Shown here piece by piece: positions 17,113 to 26,302 of a DNA stretch of 64,000 bases; positions within the stretch are counted from its first letter, which is position 1; the number at the start of each line of letters is the position of its first letter. The position numbers were made by a program, and so were the translations under genes. The stretch comes from an uncultured Prevotellaceae bacterium. Its GTDB lineage: Bacteria; Bacteroidota; Bacteroidia; Bacteroidales; Bacteroidaceae. The DNA is taken from NCBI GenBank assembly GCA_902775605.1, contig CACYNE010000002.1, forward strand, positions 62,001-126,000, given 5' to 3'. The notes under the pieces were generated by a model, which saw only the letters and a list, made by a program, of their open reading frames with translations, was not told the DNA's origin and made no database searches.

Positions 17113-18108
17113 ATGGCAGAAAATATTGATATCCGCGAATTAAACATGCGGATTGAACAACAAAGTGCATTCGTCACCAATCTTGTGACGGGTATGGATA
17201 AGGTAATTGTGGGCCAGAAACATCTCGTTGACTGCCTGCTTATTGGTTTGCTCAGTGATGGTAACATTCTGTTGGAAGGTGTTCCTGGCTTGGCAAAGAC
17301 CTTGGCCATCAAGACCCTGTCGCAGCTCATCGACTCAAAATACAGCCGTATTCAGTTTACGCCTGACTTGCTCCCAGCCGACGTGACGGGTACCATGATT
17401 TATTCTCAGAAGGATGAGAAGTTCCTGGTGAAGCAAGGTCCCGTTTTTGCCAATTTCGTGTTGGCCGATGAGATCAACCGTGCTCCCGCCAAGGTACAGA
17501 GTGCATTGCTTGAGGCCATGCAGGAGAAGCAGGTGACCATTGGCAGTTCAACGTTCGACCTGCCCAGCCCCTTCCTCGTAATGGCTACCCAGAACCCCAT
17601 TGAGCAGGAGGGAACCTATCCTCTGCCCGAGGCCCAGGTGGACCGTTTCATGCTGAAGGTAGTCATCGACTATCCCACATTAGAGGAAGAGAAGAAGATT
17701 ATCCGCGAGAACATCGCTGGTGGTCTGCCCAAGGTGACCCCTGTTACCACAGCTGCTGAGATTCTGAAGGCACGCGAGGTGGTGCGTGAGGTTTATATTG
17801 ACGAGAAGATTGAGCAGTATATTGCCGACATCGTTTTTGCCACTCGTTATCCCGATCGCTATGGTCTGAAGGATATGAAGGACATGATTTCGTTTGGTGG
17901 TTCTCCACGTGCATCCATTAATCTGGCCAAGGCCTCACGTGCCTATGCCTTCATCAAGCGTCGTGGCTATGTGGTGCCAGAGGACGTTCGTGCAGTGGCC
18001 CATGATGTGCTGCGCCATCGTATTGGTCTGACCTACGAGGCAGAGGCATCAAACTTTACCAGCGAGGAGATTGTTTCAAAGATTATCAATAAGGTTGAAG
18101 TGCCCTAA
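17113..18108 (+). CDS. MoxR-family AAA+ ATPase
   Basis: A 331-residue chaperone-like ATPase, first gene of the Bat locus. MoxR proteins are thought to help assemble or activate complexes containing VWA domains, often with metal insertion. Walker A is GVPGLAKT (residues 56-63), Walker B is VLADEINR, and the sensor region [18 protein letters not shown] is typical. A DUF58 gene follows after 36 bases that hold a 9-base repeat array. The genes downstream encode its presumed VWA partners BatA and BatB. No promoter is obvious in the 27-base gap upstream, so transcription may continue from the HU genes. Confidence 0.93.
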   Translation: MAENIDIRELNMRIEQQSAFVTNLVTGMDKVIVGQKHLVDCLLIGLLSDGNILLEGVPGLAKTLAIKTLSQLIDSKYSRIQFTPDLLPADVTGTMIYSQKDEKFLVKQGPVFANFVLADEINRAPAKVQSALLEAMQEKQVTIGSSTFDLPSPFLVMATQNPIEQEGTYPLPEAQVDRFMLKVVIDYPTLEEEKKIIRENIAGGLPKVTPVTTAAEILKAREVVREVYIDEKIEQYIADIVFATRYPDRYGLKDMKDMISFGGSPRASINLAKASRAYAFIKRRGYVVPEDVRAVAHDVLRHRIGLTYEAEASNFTSEEIVSKIINKVEVP

Positions 18109-18109
18109 A

Positions 18110-18141
18110 ACTAGAAGGACTAGTTAAACTAGTAGGACTAG
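18110..18141. repeat. 9-base tandem array of ACTAG units
   Basis: ACTAG begins at 18110, 18119, 18128 and 18137, an exact 9-base period with variable four-base tails (AAGG, TTAA, TAGG). It fills the gap between the MoxR and DUF58 genes. Confidence 0.8.
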
Positions 18142-18144
18142 ATT

Positions 18145-19014
18145 ATGGAGACATCAGAAATCATCAAGAAAGTCAGGAAGATTGAGATTAAGACGCGCGG
18201 TCTTAGTTCCAACATCTTTGCCGGTCAGTACCACTCTGCCTTCAAGGGTCGTGGTATGGCCTTCTCAGAGGTGCGCGAATATCAGTATGGCGACGATGTG
18301 CGCGATATTGACTGGAACGTGACGGCCCGTTTTAACAAGCCTTATGTCAAGGTGTTCGAGGAAGAGCGTGAGCTCACCGTGATGCTGTTGATTGACGTCA
18401 GCGGCTCACTGGACTTTGGTACGCAGAAGCAGCTGAAGCGCGACATGGTGACCGAGATTGCCGCCACCCTCGCGTTCTCGGCCATCCAGAACAACGATAA
18501 GATTGGCGTTATTTTCTTCTCTGACAAGATAGAAAAATACATCCCACCCAAGAAGGGACGCAAGCATATCCTTTACATCATCCGCGAGATGCTCGACTTC
18601 CATGCCGAGAGTCGTCGCACCGATGTGGCTCAGGCTGTGGAGTTCCTTACTGGCGTCAGCAAGCGCCGTTGCACGGCTTTCCTGCTGAGCGATTTCTTCG
18701 ATCGTCGGGACTTCATGCAGCAGCTCACTATTGCCAACCGCAAACACGATGTTGTGGCCATTCAGGTCTATGACAAGCGTGCCTGCGAATTGCCCGATGT
18801 GGGTCTGATGAAGGTTGTCGATAGCGAGACTGGCTATGAGCAGTATGTCGATACCGGCAGCAAGAAGGTGCGCGAGTTTTATAAACGCTATTGGAATAAG
18901 CGCCAGACCGACCTCAAGGAGACCTTTGCCAAGAGTAATGTTGATAGCGTCAGCATTGCCACCGACGAGGATTATGTGAAGTCGTTGATGGGATTGTTTA
19001 AACAACGTGGTTAA
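18145..19014 (+). CDS. DUF58 domain protein of the Bat locus
   Basis: A 289-residue protein of the DUF58 family, the usual partner of MoxR ATPases. It has the family motif FKGRGMAFSEVREYQYGDDVRDIDWNVTAR in its N-terminal third. A degenerate VWA-like fold follows, starting LLIDVSGSLDFG and so keeping a DxSxS metal-site motif. No signal peptide or membrane helix is visible, so it is cytoplasmic. The next gene begins directly after the stop codon. Its molecular role is not established; family context suggests an adaptor in a MoxR-dependent envelope system. Confidence 0.9.
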   Translation: METSEIIKKVRKIEIKTRGLSSNIFAGQYHSAFKGRGMAFSEVREYQYGDDVRDIDWNVTARFNKPYVKVFEEERELTVMLLIDVSGSLDFGTQKQLKRDMVTEIAATLAFSAIQNNDKIGVIFFSDKIEKYIPPKKGRKHILYIIREMLDFHAESRRTDVAQAVEFLTGVSKRRCTAFLLSDFFDRRDFMQQLTIANRKHDVVAIQVYDKRACELPDVGLMKVVDSETGYEQYVDTGSKKVREFYKRYWNKRQTDLKETFAKSNVDSVSIATDEDYVKSLMGLFKQRG

Positions 19015-20079
19015 ATGAGAAGACTATTCATCACATATCTGCTGGCCTTTGTTGCCATCATCACATCGGCTCAGGTCAAGGTGGAATCCGAAATCAGTTC
19101 CGTCGAGATGCTGGTTGGTCAGCAAGTCCAGCTCACAGTATCGGCTACCGCCAGCGAGGATGCCGTTGTCGAGTTCCCCCAGGAGGCTACTCTGCCCGAG
19201 GGCATTGAATATCTGGGTACCATCAACCTGCCCGACGAGGCTGCTGCTGATGGCATGGTGAAGCGCCAGCGTGGCTATGTGCTCACCTCGTTCGAGGACA
19301 CACTCTATTACCTTCCTCCCTTTCAGGTTAAGGTCAATGGCAAGGTGTATCCCACGAAGAAACTGGCCCTGAAGGTGCTTACTGTCGATGTGGATACCAC
19401 GAACTACGAGCAGTACTTTGGTCCAAAGGACGTGCAGGACAATCCCTTTGACTGGGAGTTGGACGACTGGGCTCTGCCTTTCTGGCTGAGTGTTATCCTA
19501 TTGGTGCTGATGGCTGCGGTTTATTACCTCTATCTCCGCCTGCGCGACAACAAGCCTGTCATTGCCCATATCCGCATTGTCAAGCGCCTGTTGCCTCATC
19601 AGAAGGCTATGAAGGCCATTGAGGAGATTAAGGCCGAGCGTATGGTGACCTCCGAAGATCCGAAGGAATATTACACCCGCCTGACCGACACCCTGCGTAA
19701 GTATATCGAAGAGCGCTATGGCTTTAGTGCCATGGAGATGACCAGTAGTGAGATTATCGATCGTCTGATGAAGACCGACGACCCGCAGACCCTGAGCGAG
19801 CTGCGCCAGTTGTTCCTGACTGCCGACCTGGTGAAGTTTGCCAAATACTCGACCCTTATCAACGAGAACGACGCCAATCTGGTCAGCGCCATCGACTTCA
19901 TCAACAAGACCAAGGTTGAGGTGCCTGTCAACGAACAGGAGATGAAGCCTCAGCTCACCGCCGAGGAGCAGCGCACCAAGAATAGCCGTATCGTGCTGAA
20001 GACCTCTATCGCTGTGGCCTGCGTGGTCTGTGTGGTGCTGTTTGGTTATATCGCCTACTGCGTTTATGACTTAATTTAA
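19015..20079 (+). CDS. Bat-locus membrane protein with signal peptide
   Basis: A 354-residue membrane protein. A signal peptide (MRRLFITYLLAFVAIITSAQ) is followed by a periplasmic beta-rich segment of about 130 residues similar in style to the N-terminus of BatD. A membrane helix (about residues 155-177, LPFWLSVILLVLMAAVYYLY), a cytoplasmic helical region and a C-terminal helix (about 325-350) follow. This protein regularly sits between the DUF58 and BatA genes in Bacteroidetes, as I recall, and resembles the DUF4381 type. It probably belongs to the Bat membrane complex. No catalytic motif is seen. Confidence 0.82.
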   Translation: MRRLFITYLLAFVAIITSAQVKVESEISSVEMLVGQQVQLTVSATASEDAVVEFPQEATLPEGIEYLGTINLPDEAAADGMVKRQRGYVLTSFEDTLYYLPPFQVKVNGKVYPTKKLALKVLTVDVDTTNYEQYFGPKDVQDNPFDWELDDWALPFWLSVILLVLMAAVYYLYLRLRDNKPVIAHIRIVKRLLPHQKAMKAIEEIKAERMVTSEDPKEYYTRLTDTLRKYIEERYGFSAMEMTSSEIIDRLMKTDDPQTLSELRQLFLTADLVKFAKYSTLINENDANLVSAIDFINKTKVEVPVNEQEMKPQLTAEEQRTKNSRIVLKTSIAVACVVCVVLFGYIAYCVYDLI

Positions 20080-20090
20080 GGAAAAGAAAG

Positions 20091-21107
20091 ATGGATTTTG
20101 CAAACAGAGAATATTTGTTTTTACTTCTGCTCATCATACCTTATATAATATGGTATGTGATGTTCAGAAAGAAGAAGGAGCCGACCATCCGCATGTCCGA
20201 CACCTTCGCCTTCCAGTATGCCACGCGCAGTTGGAAGGTGATACTCATGCCCGTCCAGCCCCTGCTGCACATCTTGGCTTTCACGTTCCTTGTCATTGCC
20301 TTGGCCCGTCCGCAGACGCATGACAACCTGCAGAACGAGAGCATTGAGGGCATCGACATCATGCTGGCCATGGACGTGTCAACATCTATGCTGGCCGAAG
20401 ACCTGCGTGACGATACCCATCACATCCAGAACCGTATCGAGGCTGCCAAGACTGTGGCCGCTGAGTTTATCGCTGATCGTCCCAACGATAATATTGGTCT
20501 GACCATCTTTGCCGGCGAGGCCTTTACCCAGTGTCCTATGACCATTGACCACACCTCGTTGCTGTCGTTGCTTCAGAATGTGCGTACTGATATTGCCGCT
20601 CGCGGACTCATTGAGGACGGAACCGCTATTGGCATGGGCCTGGCCAATGCCGTGAGTCGCCTAAAGGACTCTAAGGCCAAGAGTAAGGTGGTTATTTTGC
20701 TCACTGACGGTAGTAACAACCGTGGCGATCTGTCGCCGATGACCTCTGCCGAGATAGCCAAGAGGCTGGGCATCCGCGTTTATACTGTGGGTGTGGGCAG
20801 CAATGGCACCGCTCGCTATCCCTTGAACGTTGGTGGTGGCGTGCAGTACATCCAGATTCCTGTTGAGATAGATACGCAGACACTGACCGATATTGCCCGT
20901 ACCACTCATGGACAGTTCTATCGTGCCAAGAACGCTAACGAGTTGCGCGAAATCTATCACGAGATCGACAAGCTTGAGAAGTCAAAGATTGAGGTTCAGA
21001 AATACAGCCGCCGCTATGAGGACTACCAGCGTTATGCTCTGGCTGCCATTGTGTTCCTGCTGCTCGAGATTCTTCTCAGAATAACAATATTCAGGAGGAT
21101 ACCGTAA
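20091..21107 (+). CDS. batA: BatA, VWA-domain membrane protein
   Basis: A 338-residue inner-membrane protein with two N-terminal helices (about residues 5-25 and 55-75), a VWA domain and a C-terminal helix (about 312-332). The metal-ion-dependent adhesion site is complete: AMDVSTSM (DxSxS), the Thr in EDGTAIG and the Asp in LLTDGSNNRG. Bat proteins were first tied to aerotolerance in Bacteroides fragilis, but the mechanism is unresolved. BatB, its close relative, follows after a 33-base purine-rich gap. The VWA domain is expected to face the periplasm or cytoplasmic face next to MoxR partners; I cannot decide which. Confidence 0.93.
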   Translation: MDFANREYLFLLLLIIPYIIWYVMFRKKKEPTIRMSDTFAFQYATRSWKVILMPVQPLLHILAFTFLVIALARPQTHDNLQNESIEGIDIMLAMDVSTSMLAEDLRDDTHHIQNRIEAAKTVAAEFIADRPNDNIGLTIFAGEAFTQCPMTIDHTSLLSLLQNVRTDIAARGLIEDGTAIGMGLANAVSRLKDSKAKSKVVILLTDGSNNRGDLSPMTSAEIAKRLGIRVYTVGVGSNGTARYPLNVGGGVQYIQIPVEIDTQTLTDIARTTHGQFYRAKNANELREIYHEIDKLEKSKIEVQKYSRRYEDYQRYALAAIVFLLLEILLRITIFRRIP

Positions 21108-21138
21108 AAAGGTAAAAGAGAAAAAGGTAAAAAAGTAA
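21104..21138 (+). repeat. GTAAAAG tract before batB
   Basis: Purine-rich tract with three imperfect GTAAAA units in the 33 bases between batA and batB. A similar tract precedes batD at 22883-22935. Confidence 0.5.
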
Positions 21139-21140
21139 AG

Positions 21141-22157
21141 ATGTATAGATTTGAAAATCCAGAATATCTATGGTTGCTGTTGGTGGTGCTACTGTTGGGC
21201 ATCATCCGCTTTGTGACCTATTTCAACCAGAAGAAACGCCTGCGCAAGTTTGGCGACCCTGAGTTGCTGCGCCAGCTGATGCCAGACGTGTCGCGTTGGC
21301 GTCCGCTGGTCAAGTTTCTCATTCTCGAACTTGCCCTTGCCCTGTTGGTTGTCATGGCTGCCCGTCCGCAGCAGGCCAATGGTGTGAGTCAGGAGAAGCG
21401 TCAGGGCATTGAGGCCATCATCGCCCTCGACGTGAGTAACTCCATGCGCGCCCAGGATGTTACCCCCAACCGTCTGGATCGTGCCAAGATGATGGTCGAG
21501 AACTTGGTTGAGGACTTTACCGATTCCAAGGTGGGACTTATCGTCTTTGCCGGCGACGCCTTTGTTCAGTTGCCTATTACCAGCGACTATGTGTCGGCCA
21601 AGATGTTCCTCAGCAGCATCGACCCCTCGATGATTGTCAACCAGGGCACCGATATTGCCGCTGCCATCAACATGGCATCGCATAGCTTTACCCAACAGGA
21701 GAATGTGGGCAAGGCCATCATTGTCATCACCGATGGTGAGGACCATGAGGGTGGGGCGTTGGAAGCTGCTAAGGAAGCTCATGATAATGGCTTCAACATC
21801 TTTATCCTTGGCATTGGCTCTACGAAGGGCGAGCCCATCCCAGACCCCTCTACCGGCAGCTTTATGACCGATAATCACGGCAACATGGTGATGTCACGCC
21901 TCAATGAGGAGATGTGCCGCGAGATAGCCCAGGCCGGTGGTGGTGCTTATATCCATGTAGATAACAGTTCCAGCGCTCAGCGCCTGCTGGACGAGGAACT
22001 CGACAAGCTGGAGAAGGGCGATACCATTATCTATAGCAACTACGACGAACTGTTTCAGTATGCCGGCCTGCTGGTCATGCTGCTGCTGATTATAGAGATA
22101 TGTATCATGGATCGCAAGAATCCATTACTGAAGAAAATAAAACTGTTTAAGAGATGA
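21141..22157 (+). CDS. batB: BatB, VWA-domain membrane protein
   Basis: A 338-residue paralogue of BatA with the same layout: two N-terminal membrane helices, a VWA domain and a C-terminal helix (YAGLLVMLLLIIEICIM). The metal site is intact: ALDVSNSM, the Thr in NQGTDIAA and the Asp in VITDGEDHEG. Its stop overlaps the batC start by four bases (ATGA). Family context places it in an inner-membrane complex with BatA and the TPR proteins BatC and BatE. Function unknown beyond the aerotolerance association reported for the locus. Confidence 0.93.
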   Translation: MYRFENPEYLWLLLVVLLLGIIRFVTYFNQKKRLRKFGDPELLRQLMPDVSRWRPLVKFLILELALALLVVMAARPQQANGVSQEKRQGIEAIIALDVSNSMRAQDVTPNRLDRAKMMVENLVEDFTDSKVGLIVFAGDAFVQLPITSDYVSAKMFLSSIDPSMIVNQGTDIAAAINMASHSFTQQENVGKAIIVITDGEDHEGGALEAAKEAHDNGFNIFILGIGSTKGEPIPDPSTGSFMTDNHGNMVMSRLNEEMCREIAQAGGGAYIHVDNSSSAQRLLDEELDKLEKGDTIIYSNYDELFQYAGLLVMLLLIIEICIMDRKNPLLKKIKLFKR

Positions 22158-22876
22158 ACGTTTCTAAACTGATATTGATTCTCATCCTGGCGATGGTGGG
22201 TACGGGCAGTGTCTCGGCCGACAACCGCCAGTCACGCAAGTATATCCGCCACGGCAATAACCTCTATCGTGCCGGTAAGCACCGCGAGGCCTTGGTGGAC
22301 TATTACAAGGCCATGCGTGCCGACACCACCAATGCGCGTGCGCTCTACAATCTCTCCACGGCTATGTTTCCCGATCAGTGGCGAGCCGTGCCCGATGCCC
22401 AGCGCGATACGATGGTGAACTATTTCCGTCAGGCCGCCCAGAACGAGACCACCCCTTATCGCAAGGCTCATGCCTATCATAACATGGGTGTGGTGCTTCA
22501 GGGCAAGCAGGACTTCCAGAATGCTATTGAGGCCTATAAGATGTCGCTGCGCTTCAATCCCAACGATGATGAGACCCGCTATAACCTGGTGATCTGTCAG
22601 CGCCAGCTGAAGAAGCAGGGCGGTGGCGGCAAGAACAACCAGCAGAACAAACAAGACGAGCAACAAGACCAGCAAAAGCAGGAGCAGGACAAACAGCAGC
22701 AACAACAGCAGCAGAAGCAGGATCAGCAGCAGAATGAGCAGGAACCGCCCATGAGCAAGGAGAATGCCGAGCAGTTGCTCAATGCCGTCATGCAGCAGGA
22801 GAAGCAGACGCAGCAGCGCATGCAGGATGCCAAGCAACAACAGTCAAAGCGTCGTCGAATAGAAAAGAATTGGTAA
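22154..22876 (+). CDS. batC: BatC, TPR protein with glutamine-rich tail
   Basis: A 240-residue exported protein: signal peptide (residues 1-22, ending SVSA), then two to three TPR units (GNNLYRAGKHREALVDYYKA, YHNMGVVLQGKQDFQNAIEA) up to about residue 150. A low-complexity Gln/Lys/Asp/Glu-rich region (about 155-235) follows. TPR domains mediate protein contacts, so BatC probably scaffolds the periplasmic side of the Bat complex. Translation is coupled to batB by an ATGA overlap. The glutamine tract is a run of CAG/CAA codons, a place where length variation between strains would be expected. Confidence 0.88.
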   Translation: MNVSKLILILILAMVGTGSVSADNRQSRKYIRHGNNLYRAGKHREALVDYYKAMRADTTNARALYNLSTAMFPDQWRAVPDAQRDTMVNYFRQAAQNETTPYRKAHAYHNMGVVLQGKQDFQNAIEAYKMSLRFNPNDDETRYNLVICQRQLKKQGGGGKNNQQNKQDEQQDQQKQEQDKQQQQQQQKQDQQQNEQEPPMSKENAEQLLNAVMQQEKQTQQRMQDAKQQQSKRRRIEKNW

Positions 22877-22882
22877 TTCTTG

Positions 22883-22935
22883 AAGGTAAACAAGGAAACA
22901 AAAGGTAGAAGAGAAATAAGGTAAAAGAGTATAAA
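22883..22935 (+). repeat. AAGGTAAA-type tract between batC and batD
   Basis: Several imperfect AAGGTAAA/AAGGAAAC/AAGGTAGA units fill the 63-base gap. The inverse motif CTTTTTACC occurs just inside the batD signal-peptide region (about 22998-23008), so local RNA pairing is possible. Confidence 0.5.
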
Positions 22936-22939
22936 GACA

Positions 22940-25561
22940 ATGAGACTAAATAGTATTTATAAGGTGGAAATGAACAATTGGGTAAAATGGTTTTTGCCTT
23001 TTTACCTTCTTGCCTTCTTACCTTTGTCAGTCATCGCCCAGAAACTTACGGCGCGTGCCCCGCAGCAGGTGGCTGTGGGTCAGCAGTTCCGTTTGACCTA
23101 TACGGTAAACTCGCAGGACGTGTCTAACTTCCGCATCGGTCAGATACCGAGCGAGGCCTTTGAGGTGCTGATGGGCCCCAGCACGTCCACGCAGTCGAGT
23201 TTCAGCATGATCAACGGCAAGACCACCCAGTCGTCGAGTGTGACCTATACCTATATCCTCTCAGCTCTGAAGAATGGTACGTTTACCATTCCTGCAGCTT
23301 CTATTCAGGTGGATGGCAGTCAGGTGACCTCGAATGCCGTGAAGATTGAAGTCGTTGGCTCTGGCCAGGCGTCAAGTGGACGTCAGGGTAGGGGCTCGCA
23401 GCAGCAGGACGAGATGCGTGCCGCCGGTTCTGCCATCAGCGGCTCCGACCTGTTTATCAAGGTCACAGCCTCAAAGAACCGCGTCTATGAGCAGGAGCCT
23501 GTACTCCTCACCTATAAAGTCTATACCCTGGTGAGTCTCACCCAGTTGGAAGGCAAGATGCCCGACCTGAAGGGCTTCCACACACAGGAGATTGCCTTGC
23601 CTCAGGAGAAGAGTTTTAAGATAGAGCAGTTCAATGGTCGCAACTATAAGACCGTGACCTGGAGCCAGTATGTGATGTTCCCCCAGATGTCGGGCAAGCT
23701 GCAGGTTCCTCCCCTTACGTTCAATGGCGTTGTGGTTCAGCAGAACCGCAATGTTGATCCCTTCGAGGCCTTTTTCAATGGCGGCTCAGGTTACGTAGAG
23801 GTGAAGAAACAAATCAAGGCTCCTGGTGTCGATATCGATGTTATGCCCCTGCCCAAGCGCCCCGAGGGCTTCTCTGGCGGCGTGGGCAACTTCTCGATGA
23901 AGGCCCAGCTTGACAAGTCAGAACTTAAGGCCAACGAGCCCCTTACCATTCGCGTCACGGTGAGCGGTACGGGTAACCTGAAGCTCATCAAGGCCCCCGA
24001 GGTGAAGTTCCCCAAGGACTTTGATACCTATGATGTGAAGATTACCGAAAAGACCCGCCTAACCACCAGTGGTCTGGAGGGCAGCATGATTTACGAGTAT
24101 CTCGCTGTGCCTCGTCATCAGGGCAAGTTCCAGGTACCTGCCGTCGAGTTCACCTATTTCGATACCGCCAGCAAGCAGTATAAGACCTTGACCTCTGAGG
24201 CCTACGACCTCACCATTGGCAAGGGCGAAGGCGGCAACAGTCAGGTGCTGAGCTATGGCGACAACCAGGAAGAGATACAGATGCTGGCCAACGATATCCG
24301 CTTCATCAAGTTGGATGACGTGGTGGCCCGCAGCAATGGTTTCCTGCTGTTTGGCACTACACGCTATTATATCACCATCGGCCTTATTCTCTTGGCGTTT
24401 ATCTTCTTGGTGATTATCTTCCGCAAGCGTGCTCTTGAGAATGCCGATGTGGTGAAAGCCCGTGGCAAGCGTGCCAACAAGATTGCCACCAAGCGCCTGA
24501 AGAAGGCTGCCAAACTGATGAAGGACAACAAGCCGGGTGAGTTCTATGACGAGACCCTGCGTGCCCTGTGGGGCTATGTGGGCGACAAGCTGAATATCCC
24601 CGTTGAGCAGCTCTCGCGCGAGAATATCAGCGACCGCTTCAGTGCCCGTCAGGTCGATGCCGAGGTGATTGCCCAGTTCATCCAGGCCATTGACGAGTGT
24701 GAGTTTGAGCGCTATGCCCCTGGCGATCCCAAGGGAAATATGAGTAAGGTTTACGAGACGGCCATCACCGCCATCGAGAAAATAGAAGAAGGAATGAATC
24801 GCAAACCCAAGAAAGTTGCTGCCACAGCCGTTTTGCTGTTGCTGCTACTGATGCCATCATCAGCTTTCGCCCTGAGCAAGGCCGAAGCCGACAGCAACTA
24901 TGTACACGAGAATTATCAGAAAGCCATTGAGCAGTATGAGACGCTGATCAAGCATATGGGACCGCAGGTGGTGCTGAACTATAACCTGGGCAATGCCTAC
25001 TATCGCATGGACGATATGACCCACGCCATCTTGAACTATGAACGTGCCCTGCTGCTGGCTCCCGGTGATGCCGATATCCGTTTCAACCTCCAGCTGGCTC
25101 GCAGCAAGACTGTCGATAAGATTGTGCCCCAGAGCGAGCTCTTCGTGGTCACCTGGTATCGATCGGTCGTCAATCTGCTGGGTGTTGATGGTTGGACCGA
25201 GATGGCAGTCGTCTGCCTTGGCTCTGCCATCTTACTGTTCCTCGTCTATCTGTTCTGTTCGCCTGTCTGGCTGCGCAAGGTAGGTTTCTTTGGCAGCGCC
25301 CTCCTCATGGTGGCGTTTGTGCTGGCCAATATCTTTGCCTGGCAGCAGAAGCAGATTCTGGAGCGTCACGACGGAGCCATCATCATGGATGCTGCCGTGC
25401 CCGTGAAGAGCACCCCGTCGCAGAGCGGTACAGACCTGTTTATCCTGCACGAGGGCACCAAGGTGAAGGTGCTCGACAACTCCATCGGTGATTGGTGCGA
25501 GGTGGCCGTGCCCGACGGCAAGCAGGGTTGGGTAGAGACCTCACAGATAGAAATCATCTAA
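22940..25561 (+). CDS. BatD-BatE fusion protein
   Basis: An 873-residue protein joining two proteins usually encoded separately. Residues 1-618 are BatD: signal peptide, a large beta-rich periplasmic region (QKLTARAPQQVAVGQQFRL), a membrane helix (about 477-498) and a basic cytoplasmic tail. At Met619 a complete signal-peptide-like sequence restarts (MNRKPKKVAATAV to SSAFA) and leads into BatE. BatE has TPR units (NYNLGNAYYRMDDMTHAI), two membrane helices (about 755-775 and 780-798) and a C-terminal SH3-like domain. No stop lies between the halves. Met619 could still serve as an internal start. Met11 (22970) is an alternative N-terminus with a tidier signal peptide. It ends the Bat locus. Confidence 0.88.
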   Translation: MRLNSIYKVEMNNWVKWFLPFYLLAFLPLSVIAQKLTARAPQQVAVGQQFRLTYTVNSQDVSNFRIGQIPSEAFEVLMGPSTSTQSSFSMINGKTTQSSSVTYTYILSALKNGTFTIPAASIQVDGSQVTSNAVKIEVVGSGQASSGRQGRGSQQQDEMRAAGSAISGSDLFIKVTASKNRVYEQEPVLLTYKVYTLVSLTQLEGKMPDLKGFHTQEIALPQEKSFKIEQFNGRNYKTVTWSQYVMFPQMSGKLQVPPLTFNGVVVQQNRNVDPFEAFFNGGSGYVEVKKQIKAPGVDIDVMPLPKRPEGFSGGVGNFSMKAQLDKSELKANEPLTIRVTVSGTGNLKLIKAPEVKFPKDFDTYDVKITEKTRLTTSGLEGSMIYEYLAVPRHQGKFQVPAVEFTYFDTASKQYKTLTSEAYDLTIGKGEGGNSQVLSYGDNQEEIQMLANDIRFIKLDDVVARSNGFLLFGTTRYYITIGLILLAFIFLVIIFRKRALENADVVKARGKRANKIATKRLKKAAKLMKDNKPGEFYDETLRALWGYVGDKLNIPVEQLSRENISDRFSARQVDAEVIAQFIQAIDECEFERYAPGDPKGNMSKVYETAITAIEKIEEGMNRKPKKVAATAVLLLLLLMPSSAFALSKAEADSNYVHENYQKAIEQYETLIKHMGPQVVLNYNLGNAYYRMDDMTHAILNYERALLLAPGDADIRFNLQLARSKTVDKIVPQSELFVVTWYRSVVNLLGVDGWTEMAVVCLGSAILLFLVYLFCSPVWLRKVGFFGSALLMVAFVLANIFAWQQKQILERHDGAIIMDAAVPVKSTPSQSGTDLFILHEGTKVKVLDNSIGDWCEVAVPDGKQGWVETSQIEII

Positions 25562-25582
25562 ATCATAGCATACAGAGCGTAT

Positions 25583-26284
25583 ATGGACTGGTCTTCAATC
25601 ATTGGTTTCGACAAGCAATTGCTGTTGTTCTTCAACGGTAGCGACTCGCTGTTCCTCGACGGCATGGCAAAGACGCTTACCACCGCCTCCACCTGGATTC
25701 CACTCTATGTGGCCCTGCTCTATGTGGTCCTCAAAAACAATAATAATGTTCAGAAGGTGATGCTCATCATTGCTGGCGCAGCCCTCTGTGTGCTGCTGGC
25801 CGGTTCGCTGAACGACATCTTCATCAAGCCTTGGGTGTGCCGCTGGCGCCCCTCGCGCGACCCCGAGATTGCCATGCTGGTCGATACCGTGAATGGCTAT
25901 CGTGGCGGCGACTATGGGTTCTTCTCGTCGCATGCTGCCAACACGTTCAGCATCGCCATCTTCTTTTCCCTGCTCATTCGCAGCCGGGTGCTCACGGTGG
26001 CTTTGGTGCTGTGGTCGCTCACCAACTGCTGGACGCGCATGTACCTGGGTGTCCACTTCCCTGGCGACATCCTCTGCGGCCTTGTCTGGGGCGGCTGTGT
26101 GGGCACTGGCATTTGGTATCTGCACCAGCGCATCCGCAGGCGCTATGATGTGAGCGAGACATACATTTCAACAGAATACACTTCCACGGGCTATCTCCTT
26201 GGTGACGTCCATGTGGTCATCCTTGTACTCACGCTGACCCTGCTCTACGCCATCTTCCGCTCATGCCTGTATATCTATCAATAA
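25583..26284 (+). CDS. PAP2-family membrane phosphatase
   Basis: A 233-residue membrane protein with five to six hydrophobic helices. The three phosphatase motifs are recognisable: KPWVCRWRP, FFSSHAAN (in place of PSGH) and TRMYLGVHFPGD. Relatives dephosphorylate undecaprenyl pyrophosphate or phosphatidic/lipid A phosphates at the periplasmic face. The first motif is spaced KxxxxxRP rather than the textbook KxxxxxxRP, so the call rests on the whole pattern. The gene lies 21 bases after the Bat locus and 18 bases before queA. A role in recycling the lipid carrier is plausible but not proven. Confidence 0.85.
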   Translation: MDWSSIIGFDKQLLLFFNGSDSLFLDGMAKTLTTASTWIPLYVALLYVVLKNNNNVQKVMLIIAGAALCVLLAGSLNDIFIKPWVCRWRPSRDPEIAMLVDTVNGYRGGDYGFFSSHAANTFSIAIFFSLLIRSRVLTVALVLWSLTNCWTRMYLGVHFPGDILCGLVWGGCVGTGIWYLHQRIRRRYDVSETYISTEYTSTGYLLGDVHVVILVLTLTLLYAIFRSCLYIYQ

Positions 26285-26302
26285 ACATTTCAAAAAAATA
26301 CT

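Noticed and set aside
22640-22840. CAG/CAA-rich DNA repeat in batC as a separate element
   Set aside because: It is explained by the coding of a glutamine-rich tail in a clean frame.
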